Below are positions 46,529 through 59,390 of a DNA stretch of 64,000 bases, piece after piece (position 1 is the stretch's first letter; each line of letters begins with the position of its first letter). Source of the stretch: Solanum dulcamara (lineage: Eukaryota; Streptophyta; Magnoliopsida; Solanales; Solanaceae); NCBI RefSeq assembly GCF_947179165.1, contig NC_077242.1:24071097-24135096 (forward strand), given 5' to 3'. Position numbers and translations under genes: made by a program. Under the pieces are notes generated by a model. The model was not told the DNA's origin. It was given only the letters and a program-made list of their open reading frames with translations, and did not search any database.

Positions 46529-47640
46529 ACATCTACTACTAAAAGAACTTTCATTCACAAAAGTAAAAATACAGTCACAACTTAGAGGCCCGAAAAGATG
46601 AGGGTATCTGGTCCGCACGTTCCGCCAGACCCTCGAACACTTTCTTAGTTCGAACAATGCAATCATAGAAGCAAGCTAAGAGAAAAATCCTCAAATCCAC
46701 TTCTAACTCCAAAAACTCCTACAATTCTTTCTTTGGTTCCAACTCTCGCTTGTTGAGCCCGATCTTGACAAAAACACTGGATTCATCCGAGGAAGACCAA
46801 ACTACGCCGAAACCACTGAAATGGGTATTGCAGGACCATGGAAAATACAATTCAACGTAAATTTCCAAATACTCATCTTATGCTTCCAAGTCTCTTTTAT
46901 TCTAGCCACCTAAGGAGTTCTGCTAGTCCTTAGCTATCCTAAATACTACAAATACCATATTAAACTTTCTTATAGAACCATACAACACCAACCTCGAAAT
47001 AGTTACATATTCTATCTGAAAATTGGCTGATGACAATAACCTAAAACAAGAAGACAACCCAGGGCAAAGAAAAAAACTCCAATCTCAACTTCAAAACCCA
47101 TAATTCAAGCGGGAAAACACAAGCTTCCAAAACTGAATACTCCACTCCAAGGGACTGTTATCCCGCAAATGACAAGGTCGCATTGAGCCTAGCCCTAGTG
47201 ACTTACTTTACCCTAGGAACTTATGAAAAACTGGCATCGTATGCCCACAAATTACTCTAACACCTCAAATTTGAGTCAACCATCCCAGTCCAAGGGAAAT
47301 CATGCCGGTAGGCAATGCATAAACATGAACAACTGATTGGTAATGGTCTAAGAGAACTCACTCCGACTCACAAACACTGCAGTCTACAGAATACGCCAAA
47401 AGAAAACCTTCCATCCATAACAAATTCAAAATTATAGGCTCCACGAGTTACTTTGGCCGCATCCTATATATGAACCTTCTAACAACTTCTAATTCCCCAA
47501 CAGAAGCTTAAGTCTTAACCCGCCAAGGGACACCACTATTTGGGCTCTATAACACAACCCAGACCTCGAGAGCTACCAATCCAACCGCAAAGAACCAACC
47601 ATGAAACCATGAGGTGGAAGGATTGACACTCAAAATAGAG
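46529..47640 (-). pseudogene. Internal 3' end of the minus-strand Tekay-like element
   Basis: Reading on the minus strand, RVWRNVRTRYPHLFGP and TFVNESSFSS precede AGTAGATG and the LTR start. The same tail occurs on the plus strand before the LTR at 49929. Beyond about 46700 no coding is recognisable, and the border with the plus-strand element near 47640 has no clear signature. Confidence 0.5.
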
Positions 47641-49928
47641 GAGGACAAGACGACTTCTATGTAACTCTAGTAACGGTGGAGGATGAGGCATCAAACGACT
47701 TTATCACAGGTATGATTTCTTTACACCATCAACTTGCCTTGACTTTATTCGATTAGGTTCTATGTTTTCATATATATCTTTGTATTTTGCTTTATGGTTG
47801 AGTATGTGTGCTAATCCATTATTAGCACCAGTGCCTGTTTTGACCCCTATGGGTGATACTTTAATATTTGATCAGGTGTATAGATCTTGCTTAGTGACTA
47901 TCTATGGGTGTGACACTTCGGCTAACCTTGCTGAGTTGGATATGCTAGATTTTGATATTATTCTAGGCATGGAATAGTCATCCTCTGACCATGTGTACTT
48001 GGATTTCTATGCAAAGACTTCAACCTTAGCTGTCATGGTATCCTTCCAGTTGTATGGTAGGGCTCTGTTAGCCACACACCAACTATTGTTAATTTTTATA
48101 TGCGGGTTCATTAGTTAGTTGCTAGTGGTTGCTTAGCTTACTTGTCTTATATGAGAGATGTTAGTTGGGTGGTCCCTATAGTTAATTCAGTTCCTTGAGT
48201 ATGAGAGTTTATGTATATGTTCCTCATAGACCTACCTAGACTTCTCTTGAGAGTGTTATTGACTCTTCTATTAAATTGGATTCAGGCACTCGTCATATTT
48301 GTATTCCACTTTACCAGGTGGACCTTGTAGATCTCAAGGAGCTTGTGTTCAGCTTTTGGATCTCTTGGGTAAGGGATTCAGTCATCCTAGTGTATCGCCT
48401 TAGGGTGCCCAGTCTTGTTTTTGAAGAAAGAAGGATCAGACTATGCAGATATGTCTTAACTACAGGTATTTGAACAAGGTGATGGTAAAGAATCGTTATC
48501 CTATGTCTTGTTTTAATGACCTATTTGATCAACTTTAGGGTGCCGCATTATTTTCTAATATTAATTTTTGATTTGATTACCATTATTTGAGGATTAGGAT
48601 GGCGTACATCCCTAAGACTATATTTAAGACTCATAATGACCACTATGAGTTCCTAGTGATATCTTTTTGGTTAACTAATATCCCATCTTCTATTATGGAT
48701 TTGATGACCCGTGTGTTCAGGACATACCTTTATTCCTTCATCATAGTATTCATAGATGACATTTTAGCATACTCACAAAGTCGGAAATAGAATAAGCATC
48801 ATTTGAGGACTGTGCTCCAAACTTTAAGAAATCATCGACTTTATGTCAAGTTCTAAAAGTATCAGTAGGGCATATATTGTCGAACGATGGGCTTATGATG
48901 GATCGGTTAAAAATTAAGGCTATTCGTGATTAGGCCAGGAACACCTCTATTGCTGAGATTCATAGCTGCGTTGGGTTAGCGGGTTATTATCAATGCTTTG
49001 TTAAGGAATTCTCTATTATAGAAACAACTTTGACTCAGTTGACTCGCCAGGATATTCCTTTTGAATAGTGTGAGAAGTGTGAGATGAGCTCTCTGAAATA
49101 CAAGGAGTTGCTTACTACCTCTGTAATTTTGACTCTTCTAGTTGAGGGCGAGGGCTTCATGGTATATTGTGGAATATTAGGTATTGGTTTAAGTTGTGTA
49201 CCGATGCAGCGAGGACAGGTTATAGCTTAGGCACTGAGGTAGCTTAAGTTGTATGAGTGAAACTATGCTACTTATGACTTGGAGTTGGCGGTATTAGATT
49301 TAGCACTTAAAATCTAGAGGCACTACCTCTATCGAGTTCTTTATGAGAACTACACTGATCACATGTGTCAATAGCACATTATGAGCCAAAAGGACCTTAA
49401 TTAGAGGTAGAACAATTGGATTGAGGTTCTAAAGGACTATTGATGTTTGTAGGTATTGATCGGGTATTCCTCAAAGTATTGCCCATGAAGGGCGTGATGA
49501 GGTTTGGAGGAGGGGCAAGCTTATCCCCAGGTATATAGGTATTTTTGAGATTTTTGAGGACAGATTGAGATGTCACCAATGAGTTTCCCCTACCTCCTAC
49601 TTTTTCTGCTATTCACCTAGTTCTCCATGTTTTAATGTTTCGCCGGTATGTTACAGATGAGTCTAATGTGCTCCAGTGTGATTCAATTGAATTAGATGAT
49701 TGTTGAACCTTTTAGAGGAGTTAGTAATTACCATTCTATCGAGAGATGGGGGCAGTTGCGCTCTAAAGCCTTTCCTGTAGTTAAGGTCTATTGGAGGCAT
49801 CATCCAGTTGAGGAAGCTACTATGGAGACTAAGCAGCAGATGTAGGAGAATTTCTAGATATATTTGATACTTTAAGTACTTCTTGACTCTTACATTCGTG
49901 GATAAAAGTCCTTTTAAGTAGTAGATGT
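47640..49928 (+). pseudogene. gypsy internal region: protease, RT, RNase H, integrase tail
   Basis: The protease region shows ANLAELDMLDFDIILGME (47762-47977). RT pieces are DSGTRHICIPLYQVDLVDLK (48276), KNRYPMSCFNDLFDQL (48490) and FIDDILAYSQS (48587-48790). RNase H runs to about 49440 (NYATYDLELAVLDLALKI). VFLKVLPMKGVMRFG (49465-49510) is the integrase C-terminus, so the integrase core is deleted. EELVITILSREMG leads to the end and AGTAGTAGATG before the LTR. Stops are frequent. Confidence 0.8.
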
Positions 49929-52235
49929 TGTAATGACCCTCCATGTCATTTCTGTGAAAATGCCAACTTTTTGTCGTTTAGAGAATTCCTATAGTGACAC
50001 TAAGTCATTTATGACTTGTTGGCACTCATTATTTTATCGTGTGGTCGTTTGTTTGAGTTTTATGCTCGTCTTTCTATTTTTGAGCTTTTAAAAATTAAAT
50101 AGTTGACTTTAGTCAAAACTTTTGGTAAATGGCTTGAGAATAGAATTCTATCAATTCTATCAGCTCCGTAAAGGTCATTTTATGCTAGTAACATCATTTG
50201 CTTGAATGCCTAGAACTTCAGTGTGAGTTTGTGCCATTAGAATTTTAGCTTTTAAGCTTCAGCCTAAGATTGACCTTGGTCAACATTCTTTGTAAATAAG
50301 CTTGAATGAGAATTTATTCAGTCTGGTTATTTCCAAAATGTCGAGTTTATCTAGAATGATCTGTTGTGAACTTCCTGAGGTGTCTAGTTTAATTCTGAGC
50401 CCCTTTAGAAAAATTGGCTAAAAACGACTCTTGGGTGTAGAACTCACTTTTTGTTGAAATGACCTCCGTAATTTCTAACATCTCCGTATAATTCAAAACT
50501 TTAAATTTGGTAGGGTAACATAATTTATTTACGCGTATGCGGTTCTGAATGAATCTCGAGTACCCGCTTGGGAATTTTGGATTTAGTCAAAACCAGCTTG
50601 TGAAGGCCACCATTGTTGTTTATATTTGTGGATCCCTTGGCCTTATTCATGATGGATATGATATTTGGGCTCTGCTCATCAAGACTTGGGCATATTAGTG
50701 ATGGCCAAGAAGCTTGTCTTGCGCGATCGCATGACCTTTCCCTTCGTTCGTGAATACCAGTAAAGTAGACCTCCGAATCTTAGGCCATTTTGGTTGCGTT
50801 CATGGTGAATGCGTTTGTTTGGTCTTTATTTAAAAGACCAGAAGTCATTAGTTTTTCCCAAAGACATTCAAATTGTGACATCTCCCTTGGTTTAGCTCCA
50901 ATTTGAGTGACTCAAGGTCAATTGTGTTGGGGAGATTGTGGGAATGTGTTGGAGTGCTCGGCATTGTCGGGGGACCTTTGTTTAAGGTAATTTTATCCCT
51001 AATGAGGCTTCCAGGTCTCTTTTTTTATCTATTAATGGTTTTTTTAACATGATGCTCATTTAGGATGTTCCGAGCTCCTCCAAATTGTGTTCCATTTTAG
51101 GACACAATTTTGGGGACCTAATTAGAATCTTTTGATGGAGACTATTCCAGAACTTTAGGCGCAGGTTGTACATTCCCATTTTAGAATAAAAAATTAGCGT
51201 GTCTTCTTTTTAAGTGAATTTAGTGTGTAAACGACGTATTAATATTGTGATCCTATTTTTTATAGTGTGGTAGCATTGTAGAATGGAAAGGCTCCAAAGA
51301 CGTGATTTAGAGCGCACCCAATCATTCTAAAGGTAGGATACGACTTTTCATCCTTTAGATTGAGCTTGAATATGAAAATGTATGTTTATTTGTGTGAATT
51401 TAGGGTGGGTACCTAGTTGATCTTGCTTAGCTTCTTGGAATCCATGTTTTAGGCCTATTTTGGGTAACTTGGGTTCTTTTTCTTGTTGTCTTTTCTAATT
51501 TGATCATCCTTACCTCGTAGTGTATTTGGTATGTTATTGGTTGATATTGAACATATTTGACTTTAGTCTAGGATTAGACTAGTGTTTGTCATAGACGTGC
51601 AAAGTTCATTGACAATAGGCCTTAGACTCTCTCGATGACTTTTTTTTGGACAACTGAGCTTCATATAGACTAATATAGCAGACTTGATTCAGATAGTTTG
51701 AGACTTAACTAGGAGAAAACCCAGTGCTTAAGACCTTTTATCCATACTTACCTTCCCAGTCGGCTCCTATGTACTTGGTTTTGGTTTTAGAGGCCGTTAG
51801 TTGATTCAATTTGGATTTTTTCAGGCTTGAGGTGATTTATTGATTGTACTTGGTTTGGGGTACTCCTCTTAATGCTTTTTGGGCCACTGATCCTAAATAT
51901 AGCTTACTCATCTCTATTCTTAGTCAAAATCCCTAACTCACTCTACATGGTTATGGTTAAAGTCCCTACCTTTTCTCTCTGTATTGGTTATAGTCCTTAG
52001 CCTATCTCTTAACCTTGGTTAGACTCTTTGGCTTGTCTTTATCCTTGGTTAGAAGAGTCCTTGGCATATATTTTGCCTTGGTAAGAGTCCCCAGCTTATC
52101 TTTCACCTTTGTTAGAAACCTTAGCTTATCGTTTGCCTCGGTTAGAGTCCTTGACTTACCCTTAGTTTTGGTTATTGTCCTCAACTCATTCTTTACTTTG
52201 GTTAAAGTCTTGGGGATGGGATCATCCTAGCCACC
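49929..52235 (+). repeat. Gypsy LTR shared between two internal regions
   Basis: It starts TGTAATGACCCTCCATGTC after a polypurine-type end and is followed by a gag region. It therefore serves as the 3' LTR of the piece on its left and the 5' LTR of the piece on its right. The right end is uncertain (52200-52240), and no primer site was recognised. Confidence 0.7.
51950..52215 (+). repeat. Minisatellite in the gypsy LTR, ~34-36 bp x about 7
   Basis: Units of the type CTTGGTTAGAGTCCTTGGC-TATCTTT are repeated with variation. The same region of the LTR at 60234-62098 lacks the array because that LTR ends before it. Confidence 0.8.
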
Positions 52236-54224
52236 ACCCATACAAACTACAGCTTTGGATCTTGACACGATGTTCGATCAAATATTAGTAGATGCGATAT
52301 GTAGTAGGCTCTAACTCTAGTTATGCTAGCATTGCAGGGTCAACTTACAGCAGCGACACCTCAGGTTTAGCTACCACCAGCACCCATTGCAGCCTAGTCA
52401 GTTGCAATAGCTGAGGTTATGCTATTGGAGGAGTAGAAAATGCTCGAGATATTCTTGAGGCTATCCTCTCAACTATTTACTGACACATTTCTAACTACTT
52501 ATCGTGAGAAGCTTTAGTATTTAGATCTTATGGAGTCGAGATAAGAAGACTTCACTGCTCATTAGTTCCTCGAGCCAGCCATGCATTAGTGGCTCTTGTA
52601 CTTAGAGACTTGACCAACTAGGTCACCTCTATATTCTTAGGATGAGTGCTTAGAGGCCTTTTTATCTAGATTCATTTTGTGAAGGTTTAGGGATGTGATC
52701 AACTTTCCAGGTTGAAACAAGGCTCATGACTGTACTGAGTACATGGATAGGTTCTATGAGTTCTCTCGCCATGCTATAAAGATATTTTTTAACGAGTAGG
52801 AGAGGATTCGATGCTTTGCTCATGGTCTAAGGTTCCAGTTATGTATAGAGACCAAACCTATAATTATAAAAGTCTGCTCGTTCTTAGAGGTGGTCAACTA
52901 TGCCCATTTTATGGAGCATCTCTGACGAAAGGCCCAAGAGGGCACCAACAAGAGGGCTTGACACCCGAGTTACTACTGTGGGTACTAGTCTAGGGGTTAG
53001 GAATCTTATGATAGGCCTTACTAGTAATTTCAGTAGGGTTAGTCTAGCCGGTCTGTTCAAGTGGCACTTTATACCTCTGATGGTGATTAGTACAAGTGGA
53101 GTGGTTCGAGTGATGTCTCGAGTCAAGTTCAAGGTATTTCATAGATGGGTACTTTAGTCCATAGTGGCTATCCTTATGTTGCGAGCAGATCTTCGTAGGG
53201 TTGTTATGATTATGAAGAGATTGATCACTGTTCTAGATGTACCCCTTGTGTAGGGCGGCTTCACCTGCTCTGTAGGCAACATGACCAGCCCGAATAGTAG
53301 TAACTCCAGCTAGAGGCAGAGGCCATGGTAAGACCATCTAGGTGGTTATTTGGGTGCATGGGGAGGTCTACGGGGTGGTAGGTCAGGTGGAAGGATTAAA
53401 GATCAGTACAAAATCAAGTAGGACCACTTATATGTAGCTCCAATGAGGGCGAAGACTGAGGCATTGGACGGCGTTATCATAGATATGATTCCTTTATTCC
53501 ATATTCCTGGCTTAGCTCTATTCGATTTAGGTCCTATGTTTTCATATGTATCTTTGTATTTTTCTTCCTGATCGAGTATGTGTTCTAAGCCCTTATCAAT
53601 GCCAGTGCATGTTTTGACCCTTGTGGGTAATACTTTAGTTGTGGATTAGGTGTATAGATCTTGCTTAGTGACTATCCAAGGGAATGACACTTAAGCTGAC
53701 CTTGTTGGGTTGGATATGTTAGATTTTGATGTTATTATGGGAATGGACTAGTTATCCCCTCACTATGTAGTCTTTGATTGCTAATACTTTAACCTTAGCT
53801 ATGTCTGTTATCCCTCTAATTGTGTGGCAGGGGTTAGCCACACAACGACTGGGTTATTTCCTATATGCAGGCTCATAATTGGTTGTTAGCAGTTGCTTAT
53901 ACTACTTGGCATATATGAGAGATGTTAGTAGGGCGGTCCCTATAGTTGATTCAGTTCCTATAGTGTGAGAGTTGGAGGATGTGTTCCCCGTAGACCTGCC
54001 TCGCCTTCTCCCAGAGTGTGTTATTGACTTTGCAATTAACTTGGAGCCACACACTCATCCTATTTGTACTCCACCTTACCCGATGGATCCTTTAGAGCTC
54101 AAGGAGCTTAGTATTCAGTGTTAGGATCTCTTAGATAAGGGATTCATTCAGCCTAGTGTATAGTCTTCAGGTACTTCTTGACTCTTACTTTCGTGGACGA
54201 AAGTCCTTTTTCAGTAGTGTATGT
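52236..54224 (+). pseudogene. gypsy internal region: gag, protease, start of RT
   Basis: Gag pieces lie at 52300-53450 (ARSxRWSTMPILWSI). A protease region with DLVGLDMLDFDVIMGMD-like sequence lies at 53440-53800, and DPLELKEL before 54130 is the RT start. After GFIQPSV the sequence jumps to TCTTGACTCTTACTTTCGTG, the end of the internal region. A deletion has therefore removed most of pol. Stops are abundant. Confidence 0.75.
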
Positions 54225-54294
54225 TTTAATGAACCTTGAAGTCACTTATATGAAAAAGTCATTTTTTTGTCGTTTAGAGCATTCCTATAACTAA
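54225..54294 (+). repeat. Gypsy LTR, first 70 bases (left of the LINE)
   Basis: TTTAATGAACCTTGAAGTCAC through GTCGTTTAGAGCATTCCTAT matches the start of the LTR at 49929 (GTCGTTTAGAGAATTCCTAT). Confidence 0.8.
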
Positions 54295-54364
54295 TTTCTC
54301 TTTCTCTAACATCTCTCTAAGGAAAAAGCTCTCTACTAGTCACACAAGTGAGCATTAAGTAGGT

Positions 54365-56725
54365 ATGGGAGAGGAACCACCTCCCGACGTTGAAACATTT
54401 CATTTGAAAGATAGGATCATAGATCCTGTCTAGATGAACGTAACGCAATTTACCACATCCTGAAATTCCAAACACAGCTCCTCCAATCCCCTAAAAACTC
54501 AGGCGATCACTGTGGTCATTTTTGAGGAGGAGCTCAGAGCAGCACAAAGAATCATCGATTTGCAAAAGGATGGTTTGATTCGAGTAGTAAGAATAAGTGC
54601 ATATGATTCCTCAGTTATTGGACTACATACAGTCCAAAAATTAGAACAAACTATATCACCAACTGTGCACACTAATTTTTCAAACTTGGAGCTGAAGAAC
54701 ACAGTCGCGCTGAAAAAACGAATTAATATTCGAATAACTTTTGGCGACATTCGAGACTTCGGAACTACTGGGGTTTGCTCTCCAACTCAAGACACACAAA
54801 ATGGTATAAATTTCACCGGTGTTGCCATCGCCGGTGAAAAGGTCGACGTTGGCAGCGAAGCTCCGACAACTCTTTCTTACCAAAATCAATGCGAACATGC
54901 CAAGATTGATAAGGAGAACCTCCCAGACCAATGCCAAACTATTCAGCTAGACAAGGAGCACCTCCCAGGTATCAACAATCAGCTCGAATATCAACTTGGA
55001 ACTTCGAATTCCAATTCAAACACCGACCACAATGGGGTCGCCGGAGCTCCGATGAACTAAATGACACGAGAATAATGCCAAAAGGTGTGTGACAGTGTGG
55101 GGATGACATCTAACTATATGGCATGTCTCGAATCACTATCAATTAGCTCAAATTTGAAAATTCGTCAAGACGACAATCATGGTAGAGTCGCCGGAGCTCC
55201 GACAAACTAATTGATGGAAGGTCAATGCCAAAATGTTCCCAATGATGCTGTGAAGCTTTCCATACAAACCACTGACTTTGAATCACCTCCAAAAAGTTCA
55301 AATCCAAAAAGTCGTCAAGACACAAGTGGAGGAGATACCAACAGTTACAGGGCTTTACCAAATGATGAGCTAACTTTGGCTCATGATTACTCTCAGAATA
55401 GTGGTAATGGCATCCAATCTCAATCTCATCAAATGAATTGCAATGATCAAACACAAAAGTGTTTAGATCACCACAACAGCAGCCTAAGCCAAGGAACTTC
55501 AGGTAAGTTTTCTTTCTCTCTTGCTAATAATGCACAGGATCAGCATATCATTTATCCTAAGGATGCTCAACTTCATTCTAATATAGAGCATCAAAATAAT
55601 GTTATGCATTACTTGAAAAGTAGCCTAGAATCTGAGCTTGTGAATCACAATTCTCATATTGGTAAGGATAATGTAGCAGGATATTCTTCCAATTTGATTA
55701 CTTCTGAATTGCAATTGTTGAAATCCAGTGGAGCAAATGAGCTTCCTGGTACCATTGCTAATATTAATGTGCAGGGCCTTGAACACATCATTGCCAACTC
55801 CGAGTCTAATCCTGCAATGAACCAGCACACCCACAAGCCTACTAGTATTCCTAATAACTTCCCTAAGATATCCTCCAACTTTGATAGAATTGGCCCCAAT
55901 AACCAAGTCCCTAAACCTGTTAATAAACAGCCCCAACCAATAGAAAACACCACTAAAAATCCTCCAAGGAACCAGTTCCCTATAAGAAAGGAACAGGTCC
56001 CTCACCTAGCCCCATATACTGTTATACAAACCTTTGCCTCCAAACTAAGACTTAACCAAGCCAAAAATGATGTCCCTCTTAATCTATCTACTCCTATTTA
56101 TACTACCAGACAAGGCTTACCAGCTGTGATCTATGATAAGGATGACTTCATGGTTAAGTTGGCTGAAAGGTGTAAATATACTCTTGTTGGGAAATTCAGT
56201 AGTACTATGCCTAAAGTGGAGCTTATAAGGAGAAGCTTCATCCTCCAAACACAATTGGTAGGAGGTGTTAAAATTGCCCACTTCAATGCTAGGCATGTAT
56301 ATATTGACCTGGACAATGAATTGGACTACACAACTGTGTGGACCAAGCAAAGAATGACTATTAAAGGTCAGATCATGAGAATACAAACATGGACTCCAAC
56401 TTTCAGTCCAGAGGAGGAAACTCCAATTGTCCCAGTCTGGGTAGCTCTTCCTGAACTCCCATGGCATTGTTATGATAAGGAGTTCGTGACCACCCTCCTT
56501 TCTCCTGTTGGGAAAGTTCTCTTCATGGATGCAGCCTCTATTCAGAAAACTAGGGGAAGCACTGCTAAGGTGAGAGTGCAGGTCAATCTTACACAAGAAA
56601 GACCGCATCATGTATGGCTTGGGCATGACAAAAGTGATCCCATAATAGGGAGGTGGCAAGAACTCCTATATGAGAATATACCTAAGTATTGCATGTATTG
56701 TAAGCATCAGGGGCACATGGAGTGA
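54365..56725 (+). pseudogene. LINE ORF1 (DUF4283 nucleic-acid-binding protein), in-frame stops only
   Basis: One frame runs from ATG 54365 (MGEEPPPDVETFHLK) to 56725. Nonsense codons fall near 54431, 54460 and 55058 and in the duplicated patch to 55210. The 504-codon part from 55211 has a Ser/Asn/Gln-rich first half. The DUF4283 domain follows at about 56150-56640 (FMVKLAERCKYTLVGKF, LIRRSFILQTQLVGGV, VPVWVALPELPWHCYD, FVTTLLSPVGKVLFMDAAS). The knuckle start YCMYCKHQGH breaks off before its last Cys. LINE ORF1 binds the element RNA. Confidence 0.85.
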
Positions 56726-57482
56726 CCTTAGAGCCTCTGCAACCACTGACAATACTGATATAAATGCTACATCCCAGCTTGCAACCACTGAAGAAAAGTA
56801 TCTTGCAAAGGATCCTACCATGCCAACTCCCAAAGGTTCTATGGCTAAGGATTTGGGGTCTATTTCCAGCACTAGTGTCCAACATTCTACTGCAAAAAAG
56901 AACAAGTAGAGTAAAAAAAGGAGGGATGCTATAAAGAATAAAATAGATGAAAAAAATCATGCTGAGAAATGTCAAATTCCCAAGCTTCTTGACAACATAT
57001 CTTTACAGCATGTGGATCAGAGTTGTCAACAATTTGTGATTGATGATGATCAAGTGGGAATGGTTACAACCCCTTTTCAGGCCCATTGTATCCTCACTTC
57101 TCCCCCCCACTCAACAGGTCTCATTCCTGAAGCAACTACTGCTCACCCCCAACTCAGCTGTACTCTCAACACCAACAATTAAGTTGCTCCTGAGGTTGAT
57201 GAGTATGTTGTGTGTGTCTCTGAAGATGAAGAGGATAGTGATAATCAGCCTATGAATGAGTATGATGAGGATGATGCTGTGAGTGAACAATTGATCAAAG
57301 CTTTTAGCCCATCCAGGGATAATGTCCATGAAGATGAGATCCAACAGGTTACTAGCTCTCAAGGATTATCTCCAAGAGGTACATACAGGACAAAGTTCAA
57401 CTCCAAACCAAGTAACACTGTTAACTCTGCCACCAAGGGTAGACCCAAAACTAGATCCTATACCTCCAAAATCTCCCAATGA
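56726..57482 (+). pseudogene. LINE ORF1 C-terminal tail
   Basis: In another frame, DNTDINATSQLATTEEKYLA and VCVSEDEEDSDNQPMNEYDE form an acidic, low-complexity tail ending in TKGRPKTRSYTSKISQ and TGA at 57480-57482. The last codons overlap the ORF2 start as ATGA. Confidence 0.65.
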
Positions 57483-57560
57483 TTAGTACTCTCTATTGGA
57501 ATGTGAGGGGTATTAATACCTAGGGAGCCATGAAAAGACTTAAATCTCTCAAACAGGACC
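57479..57560 (+). pseudogene. LINE ORF2 start (endonuclease N-terminus)
   Basis: MISTLYWNVRGINT*GAMKR carries the WNVRGI motif that opens plant L1 endonucleases (first metal-binding Asn). A stop follows six codons after it, and recognisable endonuclease is lost after about 57560. Confidence 0.75.
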
Positions 57561-57839
57561 TCCCCAAGGAAGCTAGAGCTCACATGGAAATAGACATGCT
57601 GGGAATGACAAATTTCAGAAGAAGAAGGCTCAAAAGGATCAAGAAACCCCCTTGACCTCCCCCAAACTGCTGTTCTAATTTGATCTTCAATTTGGATATC
57701 TCTATGTATAGTTATAGCTACATTGAAGATCCTATAATTAGGACCATTGTAAAGGGGGGAGTCTCCTCTTGTTATTGCTTTCCTAAACTTAATATCTTGC
57801 CTCTTGAGGTAAGGAATAGACTAGTCCATCTTTCTTCTC

Positions 57840-59390
57840 TTCTCTTGTTTGTCTGTGCAGGTAAATACAAACCTGCAACTCTTCATTCAGCTCTTGGGGG
57901 CACAACCATAGGTACTTCCAGGTGCAGCAATAGCATGGTGCAACAGGGTACAAATAGGACCTTGCCTTCTTCCCTTTATGTAGGCCCTCTTTGGAACTGC
58001 TCTATAGGGTGCAGTATCCTGTGGCTTCTATGGAGCAGCACCCTCAGCTTGCCATCCACATCTTCCACCAATAATACCCTCCAGCAACAACCCCACCAAC
58101 CTGCAACACACAAGGAACAAATATAAGTTAATAGTACTAGTTACAGCAGCTTACAGATTTGTTTGTTTGTGTGGTGCTTTGGTTTTGTTTGTCTGTGCAG
58201 GTACTCTAACAAGCATCTTACCACATCAGCTAGGGAGGAAACAAGGAGTTGGTTACTGCTGCAGGGGCACATCTATACTGAAATATAGCTATGCACTAGC
58301 ACAAACCAGCACTGCAGACCACTGCTGAGGGCACAATGGAAATATATCCAGCTTGAGGAAAAGGTATCCAAATGTTGTAGGATTACAAAAAATACAGTAG
58401 TGGTTAAGCCCAAGAAGTTTTAGCTCAAACGGATAATTGGAGACATTAGTCGAGCGACCTTGAAAAAGTCTGCTGTCTTGAATCTAAAGAGGGAGCAATA
58501 AGCAATTTGGAAGCTCCAACTTGTGGAAAAGGCCTTCAAATGGTGCAAGACTACAGCATACTTAGTATTTGCAAAGCCCAAAAAGTTTCACCTCAAACAG
58601 ATAATTGGAGACGTTAGTCGAGCGACCTTGAAAAAGCTAGTAGGCTCCAAAGCACCCTTTGAGGTCCTTTCCTTTCTGATAGCCTGTGCATGTCCTTGCT
58701 TGTTTTTGTTTGTTTGCTGTGTAGTTGCAGGTTGTTGGAGATATACCCCAACATGCATTAACAACAACTACATAGAGGACACCACAGATACAAGCCTCTC
58801 CATGATTGCTACAAAAGGATTCTGCAGAACTGGAAGCACCTCCTATTTTTTGTGCTTGTTTGGTAGCTTGTCTTCCTTTGATTATTCTTCTGTAGGTACA
58901 ACAACTACTGGGTATCCACACACAAGGAAGGGACTCTTTTCCTGTGTAGCTTGCCCCAACAAGCTTCTTAACTTCTCCTACTATGAAAGCAACAAGAAGC
59001 TGCACATAAACTTGCACCAGCTTATCCAATTCCCACACCTGTTTGCTTCTTTGCTACTTTCTTATGCAGGTTCAATGATTCTAAAACGAGGGGAGACAAC
59101 AGCTTGGCATACTTGGACCTCATCACCAAATCATCACTCCAGCTATACCAATCTCCATATCTCAACACCTTCAACTGCTCCTGCAGCAGCACTGTTGTAC
59201 CCCAGCTGCAACTCCAACTATGAGAATGCTTTGATCCTCAATCCACCAGCATCCAACATCATACAACCTCTGCTTTACTAATATGCAGCACACACTAAGC
59301 AGTTACAAGCTAATAGTACTTGGTACAGCAGATGGCAAGTTTGTTTGTTTTGTGTTGTTCTGGTTGTGTTTGCCTGTGCAAGTATCTGAA
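57840..59390 (+). repeat. Degenerate ~168-bp periodic array in the LINE tail
   Basis: A motif of pyrimidine/TTTG-rich sequence ending GCAGGT or a close variant recurs at about 57862, 58199, 58731, 58897, 59069 and 59381. The steps are 337, 532, 166, 172 and 312, near multiples of 168 for most. The clearest direct repeat is CGAGCGACCTTGAAAAAG with its flanks, at 58408-58470 and 58576-58638 (step 168). A 252-codon ORF at 58523-59281 shows no domain and is probably chance. Confidence 0.6.

Noticed and set aside
58523..59281. 252-codon plus-strand ORF in the LINE tail
   Set aside because: No domain, Ser/Thr/Cys-rich composition, and it spans the periodic array with its repeated acceptor-like motifs. 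It is most likely open by chance.
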